From JBGAPI01 sp044221335 (GTDB taxonomy: Bacteria > Pseudomonadota > Gammaproteobacteria > Xanthomonadales > Ahniellaceae): a DNA stretch of 42,417 nucleotides. A model generated the notes under the pieces. That model was not told the DNA's origin. It made no database searches and saw only the letters and a program-made list of their open reading frames with translations. The stretch lies in NCBI GenBank assembly GCA_044221335.1, contig JBGAPI010000044.1, forward strand, positions 1-42,417, read 5' to 3'. The position numbers were made by a program, and so were the translations under genes. This document shows positions 15,972 through 24,018 of the stretch, piece by piece; position 1 is the first letter of the stretch, and the number at the start of each line of letters is the position of its first letter.

Positions 15972-18197
15972 ATGACCACGAACTCGAAGATCTACTACAC
16001 CCTCACCGACGAGGCCCCGCTGCTCGCCACCCATTCCTTCCTGCCGATCGTGCGCGCGTTCGGTGCGCCGGCCGGAATCGACTTCGTCGCCGCCGACATC
16101 AGCCTGGCGGCGCGCATCCTCGCCGTGTTCTCCGACGTGCTGCCGGAGGCGCAGCGGGTCCCGAACACGCTCGCCGAGCTCGGCGCGCTGACCCAGGACC
16201 CGAGCGTCAACATCATCAAGCTGCCGAACATCTCCGCGTCGGTGCCGCAGCTGCAGGCCGCGATCAAGGAGCTGCAGGGCAAGGGCTACGCGCTGCCCGA
16301 CTATCCGGAAGCGCCGGCGAACGACGAGCAGAAGGCGATCCGCGAGAAGTACGGCAAGGTCATCGGCAGCTCGGTGAACCCGGTGCTGCGCGAGGGCAAC
16401 TCCGATCGTCGCGCGCCGGCCGCAGTGAAGCGCTACGCGCGGAAGAACCCGCACTCGATGGCGAAGTGGAGCCCGGCCTCGCGCACCCACACCGCGTACA
16501 TGCGCGGCGGCGACTTCTACTCGAGCGAGAAGTGCCTGACCCTGGACCGTGCCCGCGACGTGAAGATGGACCTCGTCACCCGGTCCGGCGAGGTGATCCT
16601 GCTGAAGAAGAAGGTCTCACTGCTGAAGGACGAGATCATCGACAGCATGTTCATGAGCAAGAAGGCGCTGGTGAAGTTCTACGAGGACTCGATGGAGGAC
16701 GCGCGCGAGACCGGCGTCATGTGGTCGCTGCACGTCAAGGCGACGATGATGAAGGTGTCGCATCCGATCGTGTTCGGCCATGCGGTGAAGGTGTTCTACA
16801 AGGAGGCCTTCGAGAAGCACGGCGAGCTGTTCAAGAAGCTCGGCGTCAACCCGAACAACGGCATCTCGAGCGCCTACGACAAGATCAAGGACCTGCCGCA
16901 GAAGCAGCGCGAGGAGATCGAGCGCGACCTGCACGCCTGCTACGCGCTGCGCCCCGAACTCGCGATGGTCGATTCGGTGAAGGGCATCTCCAACCTGCAC
17001 GCGCCGAACGACGTGATCGTCGACGCGTCGATGCCGGCCATGATCCGCGTCGGCGGCAAGATGTACGGTCCGGACGGCAAGCTGAAGGACACCAAGGCGG
17101 TGATGCCGGAGAGCACCTACGCCCGCATCTATCAGGAGATCATCAACTTCTGCAAGACGCACGGCGCCTTCAATCCGGTGACCATGGGCAGCGTGCCGAA
17201 CGTCGGCCTGATGGCGCAGCAGGCCGAGGAATACGGCTCGCACGACAAGACCTTCGAGATTCCCGAGGACGGCGTCGCGCGGATCGTCGACCTCGACGGC
17301 ACCGTGCTGCTCGAGCAGAACGTCGAGGCCGGCGACATCTGGCGCATGTGCCAGGTGAAGGACGCGCCGATCCGCGACTGGGTGAAGCTCGCGGTGACCC
17401 GCGCGAAGCTGTCGGAGACGCCGGCGGTGTTCTGGCTGGACGAGTACCGCCCGCACGACGCCGAGCTGATCAAGAAGGTGAAGAAGTACCTCGCCGAGTA
17501 CGACCTGACCGGTGTCGACATCCAGATCATGTCCTACACCCGCGCGATGCGCTACTCGCTGGAGCGGATCATCCGCGGCAAGGACACCATCTCGGTCACC
17601 GGCAACATCCTGCGCGACTACCTCACCGACCTGTTCCCGATCATGGAGGTCGGCACCAGCGCGAAGATGCTGTCGATCGTGCCGCTGATGGCCGGCGGCG
17701 CGCTGTTCGAGACCGGCGCCGGCGGCTCCGCGCCGCGCCACGTGCAGCAGCTGACCCAGGAGAACCACCTGCGCTGGGATTCGCTCGGCGAGTTCCTCGC
17801 GCTGGCCTGCTCGCTGGAGGATCTCGGCATCAAGACCGGCAACGCGAAGGCGAAGCTGCTGGCGAAGACCCTGGACGAGGCGACCGGCGCGCTGCTCGAC
17901 CACAACAAGTCGCCGTCGCCGACCACCGGCGAGCTCGACAACCGCGGCAGCCAGTTCTACCTGTCGCTGTACTGGGCGCAGGCGCTGGCGGCACAGACCG
18001 AGGACGCAGAGATGGCAGCGCACTTCAAGCCGATCGCCGCAGCGCTGGCCGCGAACGAGGCGAAGATCGTCGAGGAGCTGACCACGGTGCAGGGCAAGGC
18101 GGTCGACATCGGCGGCTACTATCGTCCGGATCCGGCGAAGACCGGCGCCGTGATGCGTCCGAGCGCGACCTTCAACGCGGCGCTCGGCACGGCCTGA
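15972..18197 (+). CDS. icd: NADP-dependent isocitrate dehydrogenase, monomeric type
   Basis: The product is 741 residues, the standard length of the monomeric IDH family, which is unrelated in sequence to the homodimeric enzyme. It converts isocitrate to 2-oxoglutarate and CO2 with NADP in the citric acid cycle. Diagnostic stretches are SSVNPVLREGNSDRRAP (about 133-149, with substrate-binding Arg140 and Arg146), the metal-site region VIVDASMPAMIR, LDEYRPHDAELI, and SAPRHVQQLTQENHLRWDSL in the cofactor region. It is cytosolic and stands alone with its own leader hairpin and terminator. No truncation or missing key residue was noticed. Confidence 0.97.
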   Translation: MTTNSKIYYTLTDEAPLLATHSFLPIVRAFGAPAGIDFVAADISLAARILAVFSDVLPEAQRVPNTLAELGALTQDPSVNIIKLPNISASVPQLQAAIKELQGKGYALPDYPEAPANDEQKAIREKYGKVIGSSVNPVLREGNSDRRAPAAVKRYARKNPHSMAKWSPASRTHTAYMRGGDFYSSEKCLTLDRARDVKMDLVTRSGEVILLKKKVSLLKDEIIDSMFMSKKALVKFYEDSMEDARETGVMWSLHVKATMMKVSHPIVFGHAVKVFYKEAFEKHGELFKKLGVNPNNGISSAYDKIKDLPQKQREEIERDLHACYALRPELAMVDSVKGISNLHAPNDVIVDASMPAMIRVGGKMYGPDGKLKDTKAVMPESTYARIYQEIINFCKTHGAFNPVTMGSVPNVGLMAQQAEEYGSHDKTFEIPEDGVARIVDLDGTVLLEQNVEAGDIWRMCQVKDAPIRDWVKLAVTRAKLSETPAVFWLDEYRPHDAELIKKVKKYLAEYDLTGVDIQIMSYTRAMRYSLERIIRGKDTISVTGNILRDYLTDLFPIMEVGTSAKMLSIVPLMAGGALFETGAGGSAPRHVQQLTQENHLRWDSLGEFLALACSLEDLGIKTGNAKAKLLAKTLDEATGALLDHNKSPSPTTGELDNRGSQFYLSLYWAQALAAQTEDAEMAAHFKPIAAALAANEAKIVEELTTVQGKAVDIGGYYRPDPAKTGAVMRPSATFNAALGTA

Positions 18198-18204
18198 CCG
18201 GGTC

Positions 18205-18230
18205 GGAGGGCGGGCCTGGGCCCGCTCTCC
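18205..18230 (+). terminator. Terminator hairpin after icd
   Basis: GGAGGGCGGGC and GCCCGCTCTCC form an 11-bp stem with one mismatch around CTGG, starting 8 bp after the icd stop. There is no T-tract. Confidence 0.7.
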
Positions 18231-18288
18231 CCGCCGGGATTCGGCCAGGAGTCGCCCGTCGGGCGCGATCGATGGTCGCGACGGACGC

Positions 18289-18294
18289 TACGAT
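18289..18294 (+). promoter_or_regulatory. Candidate -10 element of the GNAT gene
   Basis: TACGAT preceded by GC lies 36 bp before the start codon at 18330, the same context as the box upstream of icd. Confidence 0.4.
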
Positions 18295-18329
18295 GCCGCC
18301 TTCCGCGGGCCGACGGTGGACTGCTGCCG

Positions 18330-18836
18330 ATGAGAACACTGGAGACGGGGCGTCTCCTGATCCGCCCGATGACGCTCGACGATGCGGACTTCATGCTGCG
18401 CCTGCTGAACGAACCGGACTGGCTGCGCTTCATCGGCGACCGCGGCGTGCGCAACCGCGACGATGCGCGCGACTACATCCGCAACGGCCCGATCGCGATG
18501 GTCGAGCGCCACGGATTCGGCTTCGGCGTCGCCGTCACGAAGTCGGACGGTGCGCCCATCGGCATCTGCGGTCTGGCGCAGCGCGACTACCTCGATGCTC
18601 CGGATATCGGCTTCGCGCTGCTGCCGGAGTTCCGCGGCCAGGGCTTCGCCTTCGAGGCCGCCGTGGCCGTGCGCGACTTCGCTCGCGACGAACTCCGGAT
18701 GCCGCGACTGCTGGCCACGACCCGGCTCGACAACCATGCGTCGCAACGGCTGCTGGAAAAGCTCGGGCTGCGCTTCGAGCGTCGGATCCCGCATCCCGAC
18801 GGCGATCGGGAGCTCGCCGTGTACGCCCTGGGCTGA
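18330..18836 (+). CDS. GNAT N-acetyltransferase, RimJ/RimL-like
   Basis: The product is 168 residues covering a single Acetyltransf_3-type domain. It opens with TGRLLIRPMTLDDADFMLRL. The acetyl-CoA pyrophosphate loop is LLPEFRGQGFAFEA (R/Q-x-x-G-x-G/A pattern), and ATTRLDNHASQRLLEKLGL is the typical C-terminal helix of the RimJ/RimL branch. It should transfer an acetyl group from acetyl-CoA to an amine, often a protein N-terminus or a small molecule; the substrate cannot be named. It is convergent with the LysR gene, with a hairpin between the stop codons. Confidence 0.9.
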   Translation: MRTLETGRLLIRPMTLDDADFMLRLLNEPDWLRFIGDRGVRNRDDARDYIRNGPIAMVERHGFGFGVAVTKSDGAPIGICGLAQRDYLDAPDIGFALLPEFRGQGFAFEAAVAVRDFARDELRMPRLLATTRLDNHASQRLLEKLGLRFERRIPHPDGDRELAVYALG

Positions 18837-18839
18837 AGT

Positions 18840-18861
18840 CCGGACCGCCGGGCGCGTCCGG
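18840..18861. terminator. Bidirectional hairpin between GNAT and LysR genes
   Basis: CCGGAC (18840-18845) pairs with GTCCGG (18856-18861), and an inner CGCC/GGCG stem continues the helix. It fills the gap between two convergent stop codons. Confidence 0.6.
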
Positions 18862-19752
18862 TCAGCGTGCGGCCGTCGCCAGCAGCTGATCGCGAAAGGC
18901 GGCGGCCGCGGGCGACAGTCGGCGGCCGGCCGGATGGACCAGGTGCCAGCGCGAGGCGATCGGGAAGTCGCGGGCATCGACCACGGCGACGCCGTGCTCG
19001 CGACGGCGGCCGTGCAGCGCGTGCGAGGAGATCACGCCGATGCCGAGTCCGCCCGCCACCGCCTCCTTGATCGCCTCGTTGCTGCCGAGTTCCATCCGGA
19101 GGTCGGGCTGGAAGCGCAGCCGGCGGAAATGCCGATCCACGGCCATCCGCGTGCCCGATCCCTGTTCGCGCAGGATGAAGCGGCGACCCGCGAGCGCGTC
19201 GACGGCGACCCGCTTCGCCTTGACCAGGGAGTCGCGGACGGCAGCGATCAGCACCAGCGGGTTGTCGCGGAAAACGATGTCCTGGAGGGCCAGGTCGGCC
19301 GGCGGCATCGACATGATGTAAAGGTCGTCGCGCTGCTCGCGCAGGCGCTGCACCACGCCGTCACGATTCAGCACCTGGAGCGCCACGTCGATGCCGGGAT
19401 GACGGCGGCAGAAGTCGCCGAGCAGGCGCGGCATGAAGTACTTCGCGGTGCTGACCACGGCGACGCGGAGCTGGCCGCGCTCCAGTCCGCGAACCGCGTC
19501 GACTTCCTGGGCGAAGGCGTCCCAGCTCTGCAGCATCCCGCGCGCGGTGCGTGCCAGCGCCTCGCCGGTCGGAGTCAGGCGCACGCGGCGCGCGACCACC
19601 TCGAACAGCGGCAGGCCCACCCGTCCGGCGAGTTCCTTCAGCTGCATGGAGGCGGTCGGCTGGGTCACGTGGCAGCTGCGGGCGGCGGCACTGACGCTGC
19701 CTTCGTCGGCCAGGGCGAGAAACAGGCGCAGCTGGCGAAAACTGGCATGCAT
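18862..19752 (-). CDS. LysR-family regulator, CbbR-like
   Basis: The product is 296 residues. The N-terminal HTH is FRQLRLFLALADEGSVSAAA with recognition helix HVTQPTASMQLKEL, and the effector domain has RGQLRVAVVSTAKYFMPRLL and GSGTRMAVDRHF. This combination is typical of CbbR and its relatives, which regulate carbon fixation and inorganic-carbon uptake genes. It is divergent from an SbtA-type transporter with three TCGAT boxes between them, so it most likely regulates that gene. No RuBisCO or carboxysome gene is in view. Confidence 0.9.
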   Translation of the reverse strand: MHASFRQLRLFLALADEGSVSAAARSCHVTQPTASMQLKELAGRVGLPLFEVVARRVRLTPTGEALARTARGMLQSWDAFAQEVDAVRGLERGQLRVAVVSTAKYFMPRLLGDFCRRHPGIDVALQVLNRDGVVQRLREQRDDLYIMSMPPADLALQDIVFRDNPLVLIAAVRDSLVKAKRVAVDALAGRRFILREQGSGTRMAVDRHFRRLRFQPDLRMELGSNEAIKEAVAGGLGIGVISSHALHGRRREHGVAVVDARDFPIASRWHLVHPAGRRLSPAAAAFRDQLLATAAR

Positions 19753-19759
19753 AGATGAT

Positions 19760-19801
19760 TATCGATATGAATTGGATCAAGTATCGATTTTACCTCGATA
19801 T
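19760..19801. promoter_or_regulatory. Phased TCGAT boxes between LysR and SbtA genes
   Basis: TCGAT occurs at 19762, 19784 and 19795, spaced 22 and 11 bp (whole helical turns), within TATCGATA, TATCGATT and TCGATAT. The segment is strikingly AT-rich and has the multi-site layout of CbbR-type operators. Confidence 0.6.
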
Positions 19802-19835
19802 CCGGGCGCACTAGCCTGTCGGTCGAGGTGACCCC

Positions 19836-20843
19836 ATGAATCCACTGCTCGATCCCGCCGTCCTCTTCTTCGTGTTCGGCGTCGTCGCCGGCCTGGTCCG
19901 CTCCAACCTGGAGATTCCGCCGGCCATCGCCCGCTTCCTGTCCCTGTATCTGCTGATGTCGCTCGGCCTGAAGGGCGGTTTCGCGCTGGCCCATGCGGGA
20001 CTGTCCGGCGCGATCGCCGGCAGCCTCGGTGCCGCCGTGCTGCTGGCGATCACGGTGCCGCTGATCGGCTGGGCGCTGCTGTCGCGCGTCGTCGGGCGCT
20101 TCGACGCGCTGGCGGTCGCCGCGACCTACGGCTCGGTCAGCGCCGTCACCTTCGTCACCGCGGTCCAGCATCTGGAGGCCGCGGGAATGTCGCCGGGCGG
20201 ACACATGGCGGCGGCGATGGCGCTGATGGAGTCGCCCGCGATCGTGTTCGCGGTGCTGATGGCCAACGTCCTCCGCCAGCGCGGAGCGGCGGCGACCGGA
20301 GACGCCACGGGCGGCGTGATCGCGCTCGGGGAGGGGCCGGGGGCGGGACCGATCCCGCTGGGCAAGGTGCTGCACGAGTCGCTGACCGACGGCGCGCAAC
20401 TGCTGCTGCTCGGGGCGATGCTGGTCGGCGTCCTCACCGGCGACGCCGGCAAGGCCGCGCTGCAGCCGTTCGCCGGCGATCTGTTCAAGGGCATGCTGTC
20501 GTTCTTCCTGCTCGAGATGGGACTGCAGACCGCACGCAGCCTGCCGGCATTGCGCGGCACTTCGCGGGCGCTGCTCGCCTATGCCGTGCTGGCGCCCCCG
20601 ATCCATGCCGCGCTCGCGCTGGCCCTCGCGGTCCTGCTGCGCCAGCCCGCCGGCGACGCGGCGCTGCTGATGGTGCTGGCGGCGAGCGCCTCCTACATCG
20701 CGGTCCCCGCGGCGCTGCGCTTCGCGATCCCGGAAGCCCGTCCTTCCCTGTACCTCGGCCTGTCGCTGGGAATCACGTTCCCGTTGAACCTGATGTTCGG
20801 CATCCCGACCTATGCGGCCATCGCGCGTGCGGTGCTCGGGTGA
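19836..20843 (+). CDS. SbtA-family sodium-dependent bicarbonate transporter
   Basis: The product is 335 residues with about ten hydrophobic helices. Family hallmarks are the opening NPLLDPAVLFFVFGVVAGL, SNLEIPPAIARFLSLYLLM, the SAVTFVTAV stretch, MALMESPAIVFAVLMAN, and the second-repeat counterpart ASASYIAVPAALRFAIPEARPSL. SbtA proteins import bicarbonate with sodium in cyanobacteria; many heterotroph members are untested. GAGGTG precedes the ATG. No SbtB (PII-like) partner follows, unlike in cyanobacteria. The divergent CbbR-like gene supports control by carbon status. Confidence 0.85.
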   Translation: MNPLLDPAVLFFVFGVVAGLVRSNLEIPPAIARFLSLYLLMSLGLKGGFALAHAGLSGAIAGSLGAAVLLAITVPLIGWALLSRVVGRFDALAVAATYGSVSAVTFVTAVQHLEAAGMSPGGHMAAAMALMESPAIVFAVLMANVLRQRGAAATGDATGGVIALGEGPGAGPIPLGKVLHESLTDGAQLLLLGAMLVGVLTGDAGKAALQPFAGDLFKGMLSFFLLEMGLQTARSLPALRGTSRALLAYAVLAPPIHAALALALAVLLRQPAGDAALLMVLAASASYIAVPAALRFAIPEARPSLYLGLSLGITFPLNLMFGIPTYAAIARAVLG

Positions 20844-20987
20844 GAAGGAGTCGGCGACCCCGACGCACCGCGGCGACCGGCGCGGCAACGCGCGAGCGGC
20901 GACGCGCGGAGGGCCGCGTGGCGGAGACCCAGCGCCGGACGGGACCGTTCGGGCGGGCGCCTCGGCGTGCGCATGGACGTCTTGTGC

Positions 20988-21623
20988 CTAGGGGCGGCGC
21001 AGGATCGAGAACGCGAAGCCGCGACCGTGGCCGAGCCGGATCGCCATCTGGATCCAGGTCATCGCGAAGGGCTCCAGGTAGCGCGCGGCCGTGAGCGGGC
21101 CGAGGTCGACCGCATCGAATCCGAGGGTGGCGGCGAGCGCCAGCACCCGCACCCGCCGGCGCGCGTCGGCGTCGTCGCCGCAGACCGGCATGAACGGAAG
21201 ACCGCCCGGGTAGGCCGGATCGGACAGGTTCTCGGCGCCGGTCGTGTTGAAGGCCTTCACCACCCGGGCGCCGCGGGCGAGCTTCGCCAGCTCTTCGGCG
21301 CCGGAGGTCGTCGTGCCGACGGTGAGTCCGGCCAGCCCCGGCGCGAGCGGATTGGTGGCGTCCACGAGGATCTTTCCGCGCCAGTCGCTGCGGCTCCGGG
21401 CGATTTCCGCCGTCGCGTCCGCCGGCACGGCGAGCACGACCAGATCGGCCGCATCGATCGCCTCCGCGGGGATCGTCAGCCGGGCGCCGTCGCCGAGGGC
21501 GCCGACCTTGGACTGGTACCTGGCGGGATCCGGGACACCGAACACGACCGTTTCGCCGTGGCGCAGCAGCGCGCGGCCGAGAGCGAGGCCGACGTTGCCG
21601 GCACCCAGGATGGTCAAGGACAT
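20988..21623 (-). CDS. NADPH-dependent F420 reductase-like dinucleotide-binding protein
   Basis: The product is 211 residues. The N-terminal Rossmann motif is MSLTILGAGNVGLALGRALL, followed by DLVVLAVPADA, ILVDATNPLAPGL and VVKAFNTTGAENLSDP. This is the F420_oxidored family, which includes archaeal F420:NADP reductase, but many bacterial members act without F420. It likely oxidises or reduces a nicotinamide cofactor with an unknown partner. It is downstream of the DJ-1/PfpI gene on the same strand (77-bp gap), and the pair is divergent from a LysR regulator, suggesting a small stress or detoxification unit. Confidence 0.85.
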   Translation of the reverse strand: MSLTILGAGNVGLALGRALLRHGETVVFGVPDPARYQSKVGALGDGARLTIPAEAIDAADLVVLAVPADATAEIARSRSDWRGKILVDATNPLAPGLAGLTVGTTTSGAEELAKLARGARVVKAFNTTGAENLSDPAYPGGLPFMPVCGDDADARRRVRVLALAATLGFDAVDLGPLTAARYLEPFAMTWIQMAIRLGHGRGFAFSILRRP

Positions 21624-21648
21624 GGCAGAGGTCTCCGAAAGGGGGCGA

Positions 21649-21672
21649 CCGGCGCGCGCGATCGAGCGCCGG
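21649..21672. other. Hairpin between the DJ-1/PfpI and reductase genes
   Basis: CCGGCGC and GCGCCGG can pair across a 10-nt loop in the 77-bp gap. It may reduce read-through into the reductase gene or be incidental in such GC-rich DNA. Confidence 0.3.
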
Positions 21673-21700
21673 CGCGACGTGATGTGGTCGGTGTCCGGCG

Positions 21701-22471
21701 TCAGCGGCCGAGGGCCTCGACCACCAGGCGGGCGGTCTCTTCGCCGGAGAAGTTCTGCTGCCCGGTGACGAGGTTCCCATCGCGCACGGCGAAACGTTTC
21801 CAGGGCCCGGCCTGGATGAAGTTGGCTCCGATCTCGCGCAGGCGGTCCTCGATACGCCAGGGCATCACATGGCGATCCCGCGGCAGCAGGCCGAGGTCCC
21901 AGACCGCGCCGTCGGCCGCGTCTTCCTCGCAGTTGGCGAAGCCGGTGACCGTGCGGCCCTCGGCGATGAAGCGCCCGGCGCCGTCGCGGGCGAAGGCCAG
22001 GACCGCGACGCCGTGGCACAGCGCGGCGGCGATCTTGCCGGCCGCGTGGAACTCGGCGAACTTGGCGTGCAGGCGGGGCGCGGTGGCGAAACTGAACATC
22101 GGCGACTGGCCCCCGGCGACCAGCACGGCGTCGAACGCGTCGACCGCGATCGCATCGACCGGACGTGTCAGCGCGACCAGGGCCCGCAACTCCGGCGTGT
22201 GGAGGAATCCCCGACTGACGAGATCGGAGCGACTGTAGCCGCTGGCGTCGTCGGGATCGCTCATCGCGTCCCCTTCGCAGGCGCCACCGTCGGGACTGAA
22301 CACTTCGACCTCGAAGCCCGCCTCGGTGAAGACCCGGTAGGGATGGGTCAGCTCGCTCCACCAGAAGCCGACCGGCCAGCCGGTGCTGGTCGACACGGTC
22401 GGGTTGGCGACGACGATCGCGATTCGCTTGCGGCGGGTCGGATGGACGATGTTGGGGTCGCCAAGGCTCAT
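21701..22471 (-). CDS. DJ-1/PfpI superfamily protein (type 1 glutamine amidotransferase-like)
   Basis: The product is 256 residues. KRIAIVVANP opens the fold, GFWWSELTHPYRVFTEAGFEV is the Hsp31/YhbO-like region, and the nucleophile elbow is AALCHGVAVL, with Cys followed by His as in DJ-1 type proteins. NLVTGQQNFSGEETARLVVEAL is the usual C-terminal block. Such proteins act as chaperones, glyoxalases or deglycases against carbonyl stress. It is divergent from the LysR gene at 22566, which probably controls it together with the downstream reductase. Confidence 0.88.
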   Translation of the reverse strand: MSLGDPNIVHPTRRKRIAIVVANPTVSTSTGWPVGFWWSELTHPYRVFTEAGFEVEVFSPDGGACEGDAMSDPDDASGYSRSDLVSRGFLHTPELRALVALTRPVDAIAVDAFDAVLVAGGQSPMFSFATAPRLHAKFAEFHAAGKIAAALCHGVAVLAFARDGAGRFIAEGRTVTGFANCEEDAADGAVWDLGLLPRDRHVMPWRIEDRLREIGANFIQAGPWKRFAVRDGNLVTGQQNFSGEETARLVVEALGR

Positions 22472-22515
22472 GGGCAGCGTTCCGCGGGTGGGATGCCAGT
22501 ATCAGTGATGCCTCC

Positions 22516-22546
22516 GTGAGCAAAAATAGTCTAGATTGTCACTCAC
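22516..22546. promoter_or_regulatory. Candidate LysR operator region
   Basis: The 94-bp divergent gap holds an AT-rich stretch with GTGAG (22516-22520) facing CTCAC (22542-22546) and a TCTAGA palindrome (22530-22535) near the centre. This is the only low-GC segment of the gap and the likely promoter/operator for both directions. Confidence 0.45.
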
Positions 22547-22565
22547 TGTTGCGCTGAGAGAGACA

Positions 22566-23468
22566 ATGGATTTCTCCGCGATCACCGCCTTCGTCAAGGT
22601 GGTCCAGCTCGGGAGTTTCACCCGGGCGGCGGAAGCGCTCGGGACGCACAAGGCATCCCTGTCCCGGACCGTCAGCCAGCTCGAGCAGTCGCTCGGCGTG
22701 CGGTTGCTCCAGCGCAGCACGCGATCGCTGTCGATGACCGAGATCGGGCGGGAGTTCTACGAGCGAGCCGTCGGCATCCTCAGTGCGGTGGACGACGCAA
22801 GGGACGCCATCTCGAAAGCGCACGGCGAGCCGCGCGGCGTCCTGAAGCTCACCTGCGGTGTCGAATTCGGGATGATCGCGGTGAGCGCCTGGATCAACGA
22901 CTACCTGGCGTGCCATCCGAACGTGCGCGTCGAAGCCGAGTTCACCGGACGGCTCGTCGATCTGGCCCACGAGGGCTTCGATCTCGCCATCCGCGTCGGC
23001 ACGCTGGCGGATTCCACGCTGGCGGCTCGCAAGCTGGGCGACCTGCATTACGGCCTGTTCGCGGCGCCGTCGTATCTCGCGCGTCGCGGAACGCCGGCGG
23101 ACTCGGCGGCACTGGCGGAACACGACCTCGTGGCGTTTTCCGGCGGCCGCCACGCGTCGGCGTGGCAACGGTTCACCGGCGATGGCTCGCCGCGAACCGC
23201 GAAACGGCCACGCTTCGCCGCCAACAACATGTTCGCGATCCGGGATGCGGCGGTCGGTGGCCTCGGCATCGCCCAATTGCCGCGGATCGTGTCGGATCCG
23301 GCCGTGCTCGGCGGTGCACTGGTTCAAGTCCTGCCGGACTTCGCGCCACCGGTGGTGCCGGTCCACGCGGTCTTCGCCAGCGCCCGCTACCTCACGCCGA
23401 AAGTGCGAACGTTCATCGACCTGGCGATGGCCCGGATGAACCCGGCGCCGGTCACCGCGATCGCCTGA
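22566..23468 (+). CDS. LysR-family transcriptional regulator
   Basis: The product is 300 residues. The HTH begins MDFSAITAFVKVVQLGSFTR with recognition helix GTHKASLSRTVSQLEQSLGV, and the effector domain shows LKLTCGVEFGMIAVSAW and GFDLAIRVGTLADSTL. This subfamily (CrgA/AaeR-like) often sits divergent to oxidoreductase genes it controls in response to electrophiles or aromatic compounds. Here the divergent genes encode a DJ-1/PfpI protein and a dinucleotide reductase, which fits. Confidence 0.92.
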   Translation: MDFSAITAFVKVVQLGSFTRAAEALGTHKASLSRTVSQLEQSLGVRLLQRSTRSLSMTEIGREFYERAVGILSAVDDARDAISKAHGEPRGVLKLTCGVEFGMIAVSAWINDYLACHPNVRVEAEFTGRLVDLAHEGFDLAIRVGTLADSTLAARKLGDLHYGLFAAPSYLARRGTPADSAALAEHDLVAFSGGRHASAWQRFTGDGSPRTAKRPRFAANNMFAIRDAAVGGLGIAQLPRIVSDPAVLGGALVQVLPDFAPPVVPVHAVFASARYLTPKVRTFIDLAMARMNPAPVTAIA

Positions 23469-23496
23469 CGCGATCGCGGCGATCGGCGACCGCGTG

Positions 23497-23907
23497 TCAT
23501 GCCAGGGCCGCCGGGCAGGCGGGGCTGCGGCGCAGGCCGAGGAACTGGATCTCGGCGAAGGCGACGACGGCGAGCGCCTGCACGACGAGGAATCCGGTCC
23601 CCACGGGCGTGGTCTTCTGCCCTGCGGCGAAGGCGAGCTCGAGACAACCCGCCGCCCAGCCGAGGTTGCCGATCACCACGGCCCAGGCGCCGGCCGCCGG
23701 CAGGCGCCGACGCGTGCTCATGAACGCGATCATCGCCGCGTAGCCGACGCAGAACAGGCCGGCGCCGAGCAGCAGGTCGGACGAGAGTCCGAACAGCGAT
23801 GCCAGCGATCCGGGGACGGCGGCGAGTGCGAGGCCGGTCGCGGCGCTGGCGGCGGCGTCGAGGCGCAGGCCGAAGCGGAGCAGGGGAGAGACGTCGATGC
23901 GGTTCAT
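23497..23907 (-). CDS. Small four-helix membrane protein, hypothetical
   Basis: The product is 136 residues from MNRIDVSPLLRFGL; a longer frame to 23940 exists, but AGGAAACCGCC before 23907 supports the shorter one. Four hydrophobic helices are visible, with loop STRRRLPAAG. The layout resembles small DoxX-like or DUF-type inner-membrane proteins; no motif gives a function. It is divergent from the XRE/MmyB regulator, a common pairing of a small membrane or short-chain enzyme gene with that regulator type, so it may be its target. Confidence 0.7.
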   Translation of the reverse strand: MNRIDVSPLLRFGLRLDAAASAATGLALAAVPGSLASLFGLSSDLLLGAGLFCVGYAAMIAFMSTRRRLPAAGAWAVVIGNLGWAAGCLELAFAAGQKTTPVGTGFLVVQALAVVAFAEIQFLGLRRSPACPAALA

Positions 23908-24005
23908 GGCGGTTTCCTTGGGTGGGAGGTGCCGGTGCATCCTGGGCAGCGGGAGGCCGCGCGTCGATTACCTCCGAGGTCATGTCGTGGCCGCCGGGGA
24001 CGGAC

Positions 24006-24011
24006 TAGGAT
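24006..24011 (+). promoter_or_regulatory. Candidate -10 element implying a leaderless XRE transcript
   Basis: TAGGAT ends 7 bp before the ATG at 24019, so transcription would start at or next to the start codon. No ribosome binding site is visible before that ATG, consistent with a leaderless mRNA. Confidence 0.35.
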
Positions 24012-24018
24012 CGACGCC

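Noticed and set aside
16466..18889. 807-codon open frame on the plus strand across icd and the GNAT gene
   Set aside because: It lies out of frame inside two well-recognised genes, with Arg-rich composition typical of GC-rich shadows.
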